From Alopecurus myosuroides (lineage: Eukaryota; Streptophyta; Magnoliopsida; Poales; Poaceae), in the NCBI GenBank assembly GCA_028641055.1, contig CM054060.1:162786696-162850695 (forward strand): DNA of 64,000 nucleotides. The letters are read 5' to 3'. This document shows, one piece after another, positions 34,160 through 48,000 of the stretch; position 1 is the first letter of the stretch; the number at the start of each line of letters is the position of its first letter. A model generated the notes under the pieces. The model saw only the letters and a list, made by a program, of their open reading frames with translations, did no database searches and was not told the DNA's origin. A program made the translations under genes and the position numbers.

Positions 34160-35653
34160 TCAGGCATCCGAGTCTTCTTCTTTGCTGCTGGATTCCTCAG
34201 GAGTTGGCGGGATTTCCTCCTCGGGGTAGAAGGTGGATATGTTCACCATATTGGCGATCTAGGTGGCGTGACCTTTGATTTTATCAAAGATGCTGGTACG
34301 CTGGGCATCCGTATATCCTTGTGGGATGCCGGACGCCACGCGCCAAGATTTGGCAGTGGGGTAGTGCATACGCATGAGCCCAAGGGCCATGCGTGCACCA
34401 CCACGAGCCGCAGAGCGGAGCCACGACTCCTTGCAGTTCGCCACCTCCACAATAGCCTCAGGAAGTTTGCTGACTTCCGAGAGCTCCCCATATTTCTCAG
34501 GGATATACCTATTAATAAGTAGCATCCCCGCGGCCTTGAGCGCGGTGAAGATTTCCCCGAAAGCCCAGATTCTCTCAATCCGGGTAAGCTTGGGGCTACC
34601 TTCTGTTTCAATCAACAAACAAATGTTAGGAAAAACAGGAGAACGGAAACAAGGAAAATCCGGTAAAAGACAAGTTACTTACCGAGAATCCGATCCATCT
34701 CGGTGCCTTCTTCCAGGCGCTGGTTAAGGGCGTTCTCCAGGTCCCTGATTGTAGACTTGTCTTTCTCGGCCTGGCTGGAGGCCTTAGATTCGGCAATGCC
34801 AACAGCTAGTTGGTTGGCCTCCAGTTCCTTTCGGAGCTTCACAGTCAGCTTGTGAAGATCCAGGTTCTCGCGGCGGAGGTTCTCGGAGTTGCCGGCATCT
34901 TCAGCAATTTTTTTGGCTTTCGCCAAAGAAGCTGAAAAGCAAGTAAAGGAAGAGTTAAAAACTCGGAAAATTACTTAGAAAAACTCACAACTGAAAGCAG
35001 AGAAATATTTTACCTGCTGATTCACTCAGCTGTTGTTGAATGGATGCCAGTTCTGCCTCCTTATCTTCAAGAATTTTAAGAAGGGTTTTCACCTCCTTGT
35101 TCTTGATGGTAAGTTTGTTGAAAACTTCCATGTTGATGTTTTCAACAGTTTGCGGAAACACGGAAAAGAGACAAAGAAATCTTAAGTCAAAAATCAAGCA
35201 AGGTAATGGAAAAAAGCATTAAGACAATGTATACATTTGACTTATTGCTTGGGGGATAGAGATATTAGCTGGCTCATCCGTTGTAGACCCGGCAAGTTTT
35301 TGTTGAATTCTTTTGCATACTTTGAAAAAAGAATCCCGACGTGGCAGAGGCCGTCCTGGATGACCTGCCGAGGTGAAAATACGAAGTTATTCCTTACAAC
35401 AAACCCGCCTTTTGGCGAAGGACGGATTAAGGGAGCAGGAGCGAAGAATTTGGTCGCTCACGGATGCATATATCCGTGTTCGTCAAACGGTTCTTCCTTT
35501 ACCTTGAACTCCTTGTCAAAAGTTGGAATGGGTTCCTCCTCATTTGTACGAGAAGGGCCGCCCATTTTCGGCACCTCTCTTTCCTTCGCGACCGCCTCAG
35601 ACGCAATAGGCTGGCTGGTCGGCAGGGGATATTCTTCCTCCCTAGCAGACCGG
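34160..35653 (-). pseudogene. Antisense gene of element A copy 2, 3' exons
   Basis: Exons as in copy 1, shifted by 18393-18394: 35653-35269, one ending at 35014, 34931-34683, and 34602-34160. Introns at 34932-35013 and 34603-34682 keep GT-AG. The donor after RMSQ reads CAG|CTAAT (35268), so GT has become CT, unlike copy 1. The in-frame TGA after GYMHP and TAG after GHAT are shared. The sequence continues upstream (minus strand) at 58945 beyond element B. The protein part is acidic, then coiled coil, then an Ala/Arg-rich domain with an acidic tail. Confidence 0.75.
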
Positions 35654-37343
35654 TGATGGCTAGGTTGAGACTCCAAGTGCAGAGTGTGTAGCTAGTGGCA
35701 AGCCTTCTTCCCCACGAGGGTGACTCGAGGGTTTATATAGAACTCTTGGGGAGCCAGTATTTCAGCAGTTGTCTTCCAAGCTTCCTCCAGGATCTTGCAA
35801 ACAAGTAGAGAATTTTGTGCCCTCAACCTCACCAAGTGGTTGTCAAGCACAAGGTGTGAGACTTCTAAATTGCAATGCAAAACTGAAAGTAAATGTGCAA
35901 TAATTAAATCTACTACTAAATGCAAATGAGAAAATAAATATGCAATGGATTGTTTTTGTATTTTTGTGATGCAAGTGATGATGGAGATAATGTAAATTTG
36001 AATTGGAGATGCAAGTAAAGTAAAGTAAAATGCAGCAAAGTAACTAGAGTGTTTTCTTATAATTAAAATAGGACCGGGGTTCATGGTTTCACACTTGCAT
36101 TCTCTCAAATAAAGTGGTAGACGGTGGACATAAAGAATTACATGTGAGATTACAATAACATGTTTAACATTGAGTACTTTCATATGGGCATCACGTCCTA
36201 GAATAGAGATCTCTACGGTCATATCGATCCCTCTTATACTCCACCAAGATGCGAAATAAATCATAACACCTCGATAATTAAGGAAAAAACCAGAGTATAG
36301 CTTTAAGCAATGTGACATGAAGTTGAAGTAAGAACTTGCTAGATATAGTCATGGAGATTGTGTCACTTCAAATCCCCGGTAACAAGGTACTCCTTTTTAT
36401 CCCTAGTGAGGTAACTAAGAAAGGTTTAACAAAACCTAAGTGGATCGCTGAACTTCTGTCACTTTCACAGCACTAGCCACCCCCCGTTACTGCAACTAAT
36501 TCACCCATCACCCCACACACGCTCTCAAGAACTAGATTGATCAAAGATAGCAAATAAGAACGGGGTACATAAGATACATCTACTCAAATAACTCAAGAGA
36601 AACAATTGCAATCTCAGATTCAATAACTCATAGAAAAGATCCACCACATAGGAATTACAACGGTGCCCGTAATCATGTGAGGCAGCTCATACGGATCTAA
36701 TTAGTGAAGCACATAGAGAGAGAGAGATACAAGTGCTACTTCCACAAACCCATAGCCCTGGGGTGGACTACTCCCTCTTCATGGAGATGTCGATGGAGAT
36801 GACGTTGGAGGGGTAGGAGATCACACCGGCGGCGCCCCGCCGGAGTTTTCCCCCTCCAATCTGGAACTCCAGGTCTCTGTTTTGGTGTTTCGGCGGCGCT
36901 CTCCTCCGTAAGGGTACGGGGGACCCTTTTTATAGTCGTTTTTAGGTCAAGACGGAGTCGGTAAGTCGAAGATGGAAGGAATTGGGGCCACAGGGGCCAA
37001 AAGGGGGCCTCTCACGCGGCAAAGGATTCTGGCCGCGTGGAGGGTCCTCTTTTGGTCCTCCTTGCCCAATTCTCGTGGATCCTTCGCCCGCAAGTCTTCT
37101 CCTTCCAGAAAAATGACCCCCGCAGATTTTCAGGTGATTTCGCGGAAGTTTGCCCCCTGAAACGTCAAAAATATAGAAAACGGGGTTTCTGACAGGCAGG
37201 GTTAATTCCATAAAAGTTGGGGGACTTTGTAATTTAACCCCAAAATACTATAAAACATTGAATTATACCCTTATATGATGCAATATGTAATAGAAAACCA
37301 TGTGAAAATATGCAAAATTCATCTATGCATTTTACATGCATCA
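35654..37343 (-). repeat. Element B LTR (3' LTR of the minus-strand element)
   Basis: TGATGGCTAGG to CATGCATCA, 1690 bases. Minus-strand TATA box (ACTATAAAAAGGG) at about 36927-36934. A short GA repeat is at about 36716-36727. Confidence 0.92.
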
Positions 37344-39014
37344 ACATCCCCAAGCTTAACCCATGCTCGTCCTCGAGTATGAAGGTGATAAAACTAAGAT
37401 GGGTTTTGCATATTGAAACAATCATGGGATATCAAGGAGGATTATTCATGCTACATATAATCAAATGATTAATACTAGAAATGAGTAGCAATATACAATT
37501 CATGTTGTAAGAAATATCAAATATGCAAGCAAAGATGCTTCATGAAAGTTCACAAAGTGTATAATGAAATAAAAGCACTATGGACCAAATGCATACAAAA
37601 ATGAAAAATAAAATCCTATATTGGTCAAAGAATAGCATAATGGAGAATAGAAAATATGGTGGACACTTTGGAGAAAATTGAGTAGAGGTAAAACATTATC
37701 AAGTCTTATTTAGCCTCTAAATTATTCAACTAAAATTACTAATTGAAATGTGGTATCCATTGATCTAGGACTCTCATTGCCCCTTTATCACTAGCATCTT
37801 AAAATTGTGAGTATTGAAGTAATGAGAATGACAAGGTGGTTGAAAGCCTCATGCCCCGTGAGTGTGAAAACCTACTCCATGATTACTCAACTTAAGATTC
37901 CTAATAAGCTTTGTACAATCATAATAAGTATTAATGACATCATAGAGAACCGCAAAGAGGTACCTCTTGCCCCATGACATGGAAACAAACCCATGTTACA
38001 ATGACAAGATGAACAAACGAAGTAGACTCATCATCCTTTTTATTTTCATTCACTATTATGCATAGCTTCTTATTTTGTTATAGGATGTGTTGTAGAGTCA
38101 CTCAAGCTGTAAGTAAATTTCCACCATGATAAAGCATGGCTTGGGTTAGCGGCCCAATGCGTTTCTCTAGTCATATAGATACTTACTCATCAAAACTTAC
38201 TATTCCTCTATTTCATTTCGGCATGGCAGGAGTCCAAAAACAAAAGTACATGATATCAACCAAATGTAAAAAAATTTGTGCAATGTTGAAAGCTTTTCGG
38301 TGATACAAGTTTATAGCTAGCTCCCAACCACACACTTGTCAAACGCAAAACTTGTGGCTCCCATTATTGGGTCATGTTTATTAGATGATAAAAAGTAAAG
38401 TGTGCCTTCAAAAGTTCGTGAGAGTCCTATCCCAAGTTCAACCCATGACAATTAATAAAGTGAATATCTTAATTTAGAACATAAATAACACAGTAACATG
38501 GTGAACATACTCGGAATAGCAATGAAGCTTATGGGAAGATATGGTGGACTCACTGGAAATACTTGGCTAAGGAGTGTTGGAAACAAGTTTTTACTTGTTG
38601 GAATTTTTAAATTTTTGGGCTAGCAAGAGAGAGATAGTTGACCAGCTACTATGCATGCATATGTCCATAGAACTACTAATTTCATGACAAACTAAATAAA
38701 CCAGCAATTAACATCAAGGACATGAATAAGAGATAGCTCAAGACAACATTATTGCAAATTTCTACACATAAAAAGCCTATAAATCATGCAAACATATGTA
38801 GCTCTTCAAATCAACCATGACATCCCTATTCCAAGTCATTATAATAGAATCCAATACATTCCAACCCCAAACTCCAGTAGCTCAATATCATATAAAATGA
38901 TGGTGGTGGTCTTATCAAAACAAAAATAAAAACAAAAACTAGACGCTTCAATTCTCTACGATAAATGCTTTGCTTAGAAAAACAGAAAGTAGACGTGTGC
39001 TAACCAAAACAGTG
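37344..39014 (-). other. Element B internal region, 3' part, non-coding
   Basis: Opens with the minus-strand polypurine tract (plus ACATCCCCAAGCTTAACCC). AT-rich, with no ORF beyond short chance ones. Ends at the C insertion with flank CAGTG. Confidence 0.75.
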
Positions 39015-42000
39015 TGTCACATCCCAATTTTGGAATACCTGATAACACAATTGTTTTGCTAATTGCTTGACAATTAAAATTTGGTTGTGTTTGTTTAAGT
39101 GCAACTAAACAAACAAATTATATAAACTTACATGGCTAAGAAATTGAAAACAAAATATTCAACATATTCTTCCAATGACCATGGCAATATTTTCTAAAGT
39201 AAATATTGATCAAAGGGTTTTCCAAAACTATCTTATGAATCCCATACTTGTTGAATATTATTCCAAGACCCAAATTAAGAAAGAGGAAACACTTAATAAA
39301 TTTCCCTACAAGATTATCAGAAAAAGAGGCATTCTTAGATGCTTCACCAAAATCTTATCAAATGTTTTTCCAACCTTGCAAGATAAAAAACAAAGGTATT
39401 GGAGAGCATTGACTTGCTATCTCTAGTCCCATAAATATTTTGGCAAAGCTTTGTTAAAGAAAAGCCAAGTGCCTTATTAAATTGAATTTCCAATATTTCC
39501 AGAAACAGAAAAACTCAAACAAGTTACTATTGGAAACTTTCTTAAAATGATCTGAAATTAATACCAGTGCTTCCTTATAACAAATAAGGAACACACACAA
39601 GAGGAGACCAAAAATTGAATCCATTAAAGTCCTGAAAACATGGTTTTTCTCCACAGCAACATTTGGAATTTTGAACAAGTTTGTTCTACAAACTTTTTCC
39701 AAATGCCATGAAATAAATACCACATTATCTATATCATAAATAAGGATGAAAACCAAAAGGGCACAAGTTTTTGAATAATTTAAGTTGCCAAAAAACCCTG
39801 TTTTCTTGACAGCACCTTTTAGAAATTTGAACAAGTTTGTTCTATGAAGTACCTCTAAATGACTTGAATTTTCTACCACATAAGGAAAACATCAAATAAG
39901 GAATGTGTGCCAAAAATTATTATTTTTGGAAGCTCCTAAGTAGTCTAATAAATTCAATGTCCATTTATGTAAGAATTCAAATTTGAACAACTTAGAATTA
40001 TCAAGTTTCTCCAATTGATCCAATTTTCATATATGTTGTGTATCTTAACTAATAAGAATTTCGGGCAAAAGGAATTTAAATTTAAACTTTGTTTGCTTAG
40101 TGAAAACATCCTTTTTCAGAGAGTACAGGGACCTTTTTGTAAATAGCCAGGGACCATTTTGAAAGCTGAGTCACTCATCTTCAACCTCTAGCTCTCTGTA
40201 GATACAGCACCCCTACCCCATTGCTTCGATGAGAAGGGATTCGAGGTGGATAAAGAGGCCCCCCCATGTGGTCTGTCTCCCACATGCCCCCTCTCTCTCC
40301 CCACTTGATTTCTCTCCTCTCTCTCTCAAGAAAATGCCCAAACCGAACCCTAGCTATGGAGGTCGCCGTCGTTCCGGCCGATTCCGAGCTCGCCGCCGGC
40401 CACCGAGTGTCTCATCGGCTCCGCCTCGTCGTGGTGATACTCGGTGCAAGTGGAATCGGGGTGGAACGACTCGAGGTGGCCGCGCCATCCTCGTTCTTCT
40501 TCGGCCCCGACGGACTCCGGCGAGATCTTCCGGCCGCCACGACCCTTCCCCGACCTCATCGACCGTCCACGCACGTTTAGGGTGAGCACGCGACTGTCCG
40601 CGCCCTTTTTCCCTCTCCCTCTCGCGCTAGAACGACGCCGCGCCGTCTTAGCTCTCCGGCCGCCGCCGCGCCACCATCGCCGCCGCCCTCCGCTTGTTCC
40701 CTGGAAACGAGGCAGGGGCCGTGTGGTTCCCCGTGCCGTAGGCATCGCGTGGATGTTTTTGTTTCGCGAAACTGTGCTCGGATTGCGTCGTTACGAGCTC
40801 GCCGGAGACGTCCCGCCGGCGAGTGACGCCATCCTGGCGTCGTGCTTGCGCCAGCAGGCCATTGACCCCGCGCAGAGAGTCAAACTGGCGCGTGGGCCTG
40901 GCCTTGCTTGCGTGGCTGCCTGCGTGGCCGCTGGCCCGCCAGTCAGCGGCAGGGGCTAGATCCCGCCGCGGTATCGATAGATCTGGCCGGCCCGTCTGCA
41001 GATCTGGCCCATGTTTAGCCTTTTTCCTTTTAATTTTTCACAGAAACATGCATGTTTACTTTTGGCTCTAAAAGGCAACCTAAAAGATGATTTTGACCAA
41101 ACTAAAATTCACAGTGGTACCTCAACTAATTCTAAACCACCTCCAACTTGTAGATCTACTTTTGAATGAACAGTTTTGAAATGAAAAATGATTTGGCAAC
41201 AGGTACCAGAAACACCAAAATGAGCACCATGTTTATTTCACAACTCAGAATGAAGTGAGGTCAATTGCATTGGAAAGCCCTTGAAATTTACTAACAGAAG
41301 AAATTAACCTTTCTTCCAAATTAATTGTATTTTTGAAATGGCGTGCAATTTGGTAAAACACCAGAGAGCACTTTGGTGATTTTTATAAAATTATTAAAAA
41401 TGATTTTTGATGCAAACTCAACTGGATGGTCTTGTACATGTTGAGTACTATCCAAACCTAGATTGGTTTAATTTTTAGAGCATCCTAGAAAATTTGGTGG
41501 ACAGATCTTTAAAATGCATATTTCTGCCATTTTGGCATTTTAGATAATTAATTGTTGTGAATATATTTTTGTGTTGCAATATTGATTTCTAGCATGTATA
41601 AGTGGTGTGAACTTGTTTTCTAAGTGTTACTTAGCTATTTTAGCATTTTAGATTGTGTGGACTTGAGTTGAGAAGAAATAGGATTTTTGTTATTAACATA
41701 TGATTATTCTCTAGTTAATAATTGCATAGTATTTTTGAGTGATAAAATTATGTGCAAGCACTTGGATTTTTGATTGAATCCAGTACCATGTTGGTACTTA
41801 TTTTGTGTTGTTATCACCTCTGCTAGCTTGCATTTGAGTTGGTAGAAAAGCATGAGTAGCTTTGTCATCACTATGAGAATGTTATGGAAAAATTCCCTCA
41901 TGTGTGGAATTTTTGGCATAAGAATTTGTGGTTGTGTAGCCACATATTTTTGGGTTGTGTTCATAGGAACAGTAGAATTTTGATTATGTTTTTATGAGTA

Positions 42001-45000
42001 CTTGACCCCTAGAGTTTTCACTTGTGTGAAAACAATAGCATGAGTAGCATTACCTTGCTTATTTTTGCACCCTATTATTTTCTACTAGTTTTGTTATTGC
42101 ACTAGATGCTAGTTTAGTATTTTGTTAATTTTTAGCAAGTGGACCAGAGGCTTTGTGACCTCTTAATGCTTTTTTATGCTAGTGGAACACCCACTGGTGT
42201 CATTGCATTTTTGGTGGAAACATTATTTCCCCCACACTAGATGTGTTTCTTTTATATAGTTCTCTAACTATTGAGTGCCTAGTATTTTTGCTTGGGATTT
42301 TTTGTGCTAAATGGAAATGTGTATTCTTCTGTTTGTAAGTGGTTTTAATCATGTGTGGCTTGCTAGGAAAAATACATTCTTGAAGTGTTGATTGATTCCT
42401 CTAGTAATGCCCTTTTTATTACTACTAGTATGTAGGAGTTGCCCTGCAAATTGATGCATTGTTTTGTTAAATGGGATATTTTTGTTATGGAAAGTATAGA
42501 TATTTTTCACTACTGTTTTTATTACATGGACCCTCTGGTTGTATTTCAATTCCTTGATTGAAATGCATCCATTTATTCTTCATGTTTGAGTAGTACTAGT
42601 TTCCTTAGCAGATTTTGTATTAAATTATTTTTCCTGCCAACTTGTGTCTGGTAGATGTTTGTGTATCCTTGCTTGAGGACATGTTTTCATTTCCCATAAT
42701 GATAACATGGTTCCTTGTTTGCCTTTTAGTACTTTACTTATTATTCTTGCTTGCATAGCAAACCCTTAGTAGAAGCATGTCTATAGGATTCCTCCTTTTT
42801 AGTCGTTGTTTCTATTGTTCTCACTATGAGAAATTGTGTGTTTTGTGATGAGTCTATTATCTTGTTACACTTGTGTAGGCTCACTGATTTGTAAATGTAA
42901 CTTTTGCAAATCATGTGTTTCATTTATTCTTGATGTCAATTTAGACTCAGTAGAATGGCTACCTTTTTCTTGTTGTGGTTTGGTTGATAGAACCATTGCC
43001 ATGATTAATATTGTGCATGTTTTGTATACTTTTAGTAGGCTCACCCTTGTGAACCTAAGTGTATTTTGGGTTTAATAATATCTTGGTATGAGAGTGGCAC
43101 ACCCACTGAATCCATGATATTGAGGTTGTGAGATATGTTCCTCCAACCTTGAGCTGTCTTATTAAATGGCATTTCTGCCAAGTGTGTCTGTTTGATTGTT
43201 TGCCTCAATTAATAATTGAGTGATTGGTTGTTGTTAGTTTTCCTTGCTGTATGTATTGTTATGTATGGTTGCTTGCCTTGATTGGTTCTGAATGTGTGTC
43301 CTTTATTCTTTTTACGACGTTAGAAAACGAAGAGGAAGGAAGTGTCGTGAAGCTGTGGTTCAAGTTCCAGTCACTCCAAAACCAGGGACACAAGGAGATA
43401 CCAGGCAAGCCATCCTGATGCTTGCTGATACAATACTTATCATTATCTATCATGCATGTTTTACCTCTGAAGTTTTACAAAGACTTGATTATCAAAACTA
43501 TTTTTGATGTGGAAATTACTACTATACTATATATAGGTTACTACCATGCCAGTAGTTAAACTTGGTAATACCAAGCCCATAAGCCACCATATGGTATTTA
43601 TTACCATCAAATATACTAGTCCCTAAGTGGACACCCTAAAATTGTGATTCTACAAAACAAAGGCTTTACGGAAAAACCCGGAGAAAAGGCGGATCCTTGT
43701 TCTCCGGAGGAATGTGGAAGTGGTCATTTTTGAGAAAGTGGTGTTTTCAAAAATGACACATAACCTAGTCTTCGTTGGACAACCTTTACCGTACTGCCAC
43801 TTTACCCCAATATGGGTAGGGGCTTGATTAAAAACTTTTTATGGTTAGTATGTGTGCTATCTCAAGTGCTATAGGGGATGGGATCCTCCGAACCGAAATG
43901 TCGCTAGGAGTGGAGAATACGGGACATCTAAAGTGTGGGATTAATTTTCCCTCCGGATGCAGCAGTTGGGTCTCCTGTTTGGGTGGTGTGGGACACGGCT
44001 TGCCAGGGAGGGTAACCCCAATTGAAGAGATAGTCATGTACTAGCTTGTACATAGTGGATAGTCAAGATCAGTTATCTGATGTTCTCATAGGTTGGGAAC
44101 AGTCCATGGTTGTTTCATGGCGGATTCTGGATCTAGTGGAAATGTGTACACCTCTGCAGAGTAAAACTATTTCGAGATAGCCGCGTCCTCGGATATGGAC
44201 GGTTGAATGGCCATGTAGCTAGCATTGTGTCAATGTTTTCAAAAAGGAAGTTTTTGAAAGGGAATTTTTGAAAGGAAGTGTTGAACTTGTGAAGTTCTGA
44301 AAGGAAGGAAAACTTATACCGTGGAGGTATCGTCGATGATGAAAAGCTAGATGTTGTTATACAAAGCAAAATGTTTTGCAAAGAAAACCTTTTCTACTCT
44401 AAGCAAGAATTCTGGAAACTGATTCCAAGAAGTTTTGCAAAGAGAAAATATTCTTTAACAAAGCTTTACAAAACCTCTTGTACATGTGATATCTACAAGA
44501 GAAATAAAACTATATTATTTTTCTTCTGAAGTATCTTCTTCAACGAAGATACAGATAAACTTGACTGCAACTGTGGTGTCATCATATATGAACACCATTG
44601 ATAGTGAACCCTATTTATAGCCTACCTATTCCACCATATAAGCATATTTGCATGTTTGGTAAGTGACATGATGGATGTCTTGCTGAGTACATTCAAATGT
44701 ACTCATTATGGTTTCGCCCCTGGTATCTACTTGCCAGACTTTGAGAAGGAGCCTCCGAAGGAGATCTATGAAGAGAAGTACGGAGTTGACGGCTTTGCGA
44801 ACTAGGATCGTCTCCGGGTCAGCAGCCTGTAGGTTAAGGCGTGACTTGGGCTCAACTACGTTGTGTTTTAATTGTCTTCCGCTGTGTTTGTTAAGTTGCC
44901 TGCCCTTGTGGCAGTTTTGTTAGACTTGATCATGTGATCATTTTTGTAATACCTTTAGGTATTCGTGTAATGGATGATGTATTTCTGTGTGCCAACTTTG

Positions 45001-45082
45001 TATGTTGTTCACGACTGATCTTTCTGGGATCGTGAATGTATGCATACGGAGGGTTTCAGACTGTCGGTCTGGGGTCCTTACA
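39015..45082 (+). repeat. Element C 5' LTR
   Basis: An AT-rich LTR with an internal GC-rich block at about 40200-41000. The block looks like a transcript leader: pyrimidine-rich CTCTCTC tract, then ATG at 40356 (ORF to 40580, 75 codons, MEVAVVPADSELAAGHRV start), then GGTGAGC, a good splice-donor match. A TATA-like CTATTTATAG is near 44609. A short ORF near the 3' end begins MMDVLLSTFKCTHYGF and differs in length between the two LTRs. Confidence 0.92.
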
Positions 45083-48000
45083 GAGTTGGTATCAGAGCCA
45101 TCCTGACCTTAGGAGACCTTAGTTAGCATGGACGTCAGATAGGAAAGAAAAGTATTTTTGAGTAAAAACCTATTTACTATCTACATTATTTTTATCTAAG
45201 GGAATTTTAGTATATTTTCCCCTCCTTCTGATCTTTTCAAAAGATTCTAAATGCATATCAAGGGCGTCCTTGAACAGTGGTTCGAAGGGCGGGCCTTACC
45301 GAGTTGGTATCTCTCTCGGTTAAGAGTTTATTTCTTACTTGTTTGCAACTGCTCCGCTCTGTTTTTGAAACATCTCTCGTTTTTGAAGTTTTCTGTCCAG
45401 AAAATAGTTGGGGTTTCAAAAAAAGATTGTTGCATATTTTTACCTCTCTCAGTTAAAGGTTTTATCAAAACTTTACTTCTATTATCTTTTTTTCATCCAA
45501 AAAACTTGTATACTTGCCGATGTCCCGAGAAGACCAAAATAATTGCCTAGCTCTACAGTGGTGATGGTCAGAAGTATATATAGCTCTTCAGCCACTTCTA
45601 GGATTTTTGGATCAGTCTAGTTTGGAGTAATTTAGCGATGACCCCATGAGTCGCCTCCCCCGACGTAGCTCCAATGGAGTCTTGCTTGTGTGTTATGGCT
45701 TGCTTATGTGTGTCCGTAGGACTTTGTGCTATTGTGTGGTGTAGAATTTGGTTCATCTAGGCTTCTATATGTTTGTGGGGTGCTCAAAATTTGCAGATTT
45801 GTGCTTGCCCCGCTCTTGTTTTTGAATCGCCTCTTGTTACGTTTTTGCAAGCAAAAATGTTTGTATAGTATTCAAAAACAAGAATTTGTTGCTTAGACTT
45901 ATACTTGTTTTCGCTTCATAATGCGACCCGTCGTGAACCACCACCATCTCCCCCACAATATATGAAAGCACCGTTGGGCCTAATAATAGAGGACCATCAA
46001 GCCACACGAGCTTCTAGCGTTGCTAACAATGCTGCACTCCAACAGATAAAGCTCCAACAGTGACATCCTTTAAAGAAGAAAAGGCGTGAAGAAAACCAAC
46101 CACTACTGACCAAAACCTCTGTGTTTGTCTGTTTGCAAAAGACTCTTTTTACCCTGTTGGCTAAATGTATCACCTTTTTGTGTCCCTTTTAAAAGACCAA
46201 ACAAGAGAAATCCCATTTTAAAAGTTATATACCTCACTCCTCTGGAGAAAGGTGCAATAGAAGTCTTCACATGCCATGATGCGCAACCCCCTCAAAAGCA
46301 GATCCGAAGAGCACAATTCAATATTCGACGTACGATGACGCTAGTCGTATCTTGTCGGACAAACATGATTAATTATAAAGCTAACAAGACTAACATGCTT
46401 GGTCTAATCTGAGGTTGACACCTAACCAAAGCATGTGAACTACTGACAACTCTTTCTAAACCAAGAAATTAAGTGACTTAGGACACCTTTTAATCTAGTT
46501 GGTAAAAAGGAGAAGTCACGAGAAAATAAAATGATGACCTATTCGTTTACTAGTCAATAGGATCTCAGGTGTATCTACTTTGGAAACCAAATATTAATAG
46601 ACATTGTGGGTACTATGAAATTCGGGGTTTAGAAATTAAGTGAACGATGGAATGGTTATGATAGATCTAGGAAACAACAGTTTTCCTGTTTTTGTTTCTT
46701 TGTGTGCTCTTGATTGAAATGAATTTGTGTTTTATTAAATCTTGTTTCCTAAATTATATGGAGTTGTTAGGACTTGTTGTTATGTTGCTTTCTTACCATA
46801 AATCTACCCTAGAAAGTATGTGCATGATTGAAAAACTCGAATAAAAATGAAATAGCATTTGTTACCTTCTAGTTTATTAATTGGAAGTATTGTGAGAGCT
46901 AGATTTGTATATGCTTTCTTAGTAGATTTTGTGTTATGTGTTCTTTGCGTCAAGTAACCTTTGGGTACTGTTATTTTGATGCTTGTACCTATGTTAGCTT
47001 GCATGTCTTTTAATAATAAAGCATGTGTAAGAATTGCTATCAATATGCATTAGTATTGCTTCACTAGATTAAATAGCCTTATATTTTTATCTTGTATGCA
47101 AAGTTTTTTTTCATGAGGAACCAGAGGCTTAGTACCTATTTTGCCTTGGTATTAGTAGGCCATAGTCCACTGGTCCCATTGTGTTTTGGCTTGAGGATCA
47201 AAATCCCCAACCATACACATGTGTGAAAATAGCATGTTTCACTATGTGATTGATTTCTGTTTTCCACCATGGAAAATACAATTGTTTTCTTTTAACTTAT
47301 GCAAGTGAGAAGTTTATTTCTTATTAGTAAATACTAATATGCTTAGGTGTGATCCTTTTGTTAGCATAATATTCCTTAGGGGTATCCTGTTAAGAAATGT
47401 TTCACTATCGTGTGCTAAAATTAAATTGTTCGCAAATAAAATAAATTCCTCTTGATTGGTAGATTGTTTGTGAATGATTTTAAATTAAGTGTATGGATTT
47501 TTGAAAAGTTTTAGATAACTTTTCATTAATTACATAGCTACTGGTTGTGTGAGTTATACCTTGCTTGTTTGCTAGTAATTGTTTAAGAAAAACATAAATT
47601 GCTAGAATTAATTTATGCATGTTTAATAGCTGTTTCATGGGATTGTTTTGGTGTTTGTGCTTACTAGCATGAGTAAGTTTTGTGTACTATTATTAGGTAC
47701 ATTTATATTCATGACTTGCTTGTTTAAGTTTAAACATCATGATAGCATTGTTTGCTTCTCTAGGGTGAAACTAGTTTCACCACTAGAAAATGGTGATTTT
47801 TGCTCTAGTATTACCCTCTTTTTATTTTATGAGTATATGTGTTGATATATCATGTTTAGGAAGTTATTACTTCTGTTATCATGCCATGAATTATATAGAT
47901 GCATGTTCTATGGTTATAGGATATGATTATCTCTTATAGCATGCTGGTGTAGATTTTTCATACTAGTGTGTTATTTGTGCAGTCCTGTTTTTTTTATGCC

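Noticed and set aside
40350..40745. Long ORFs on both strands in the GC-rich part of the C LTR as protein-coding genes
   Set aside because: Open frames on both strands at once are expected from high GC; no family match. Kept only as a leader-like block in the findings.
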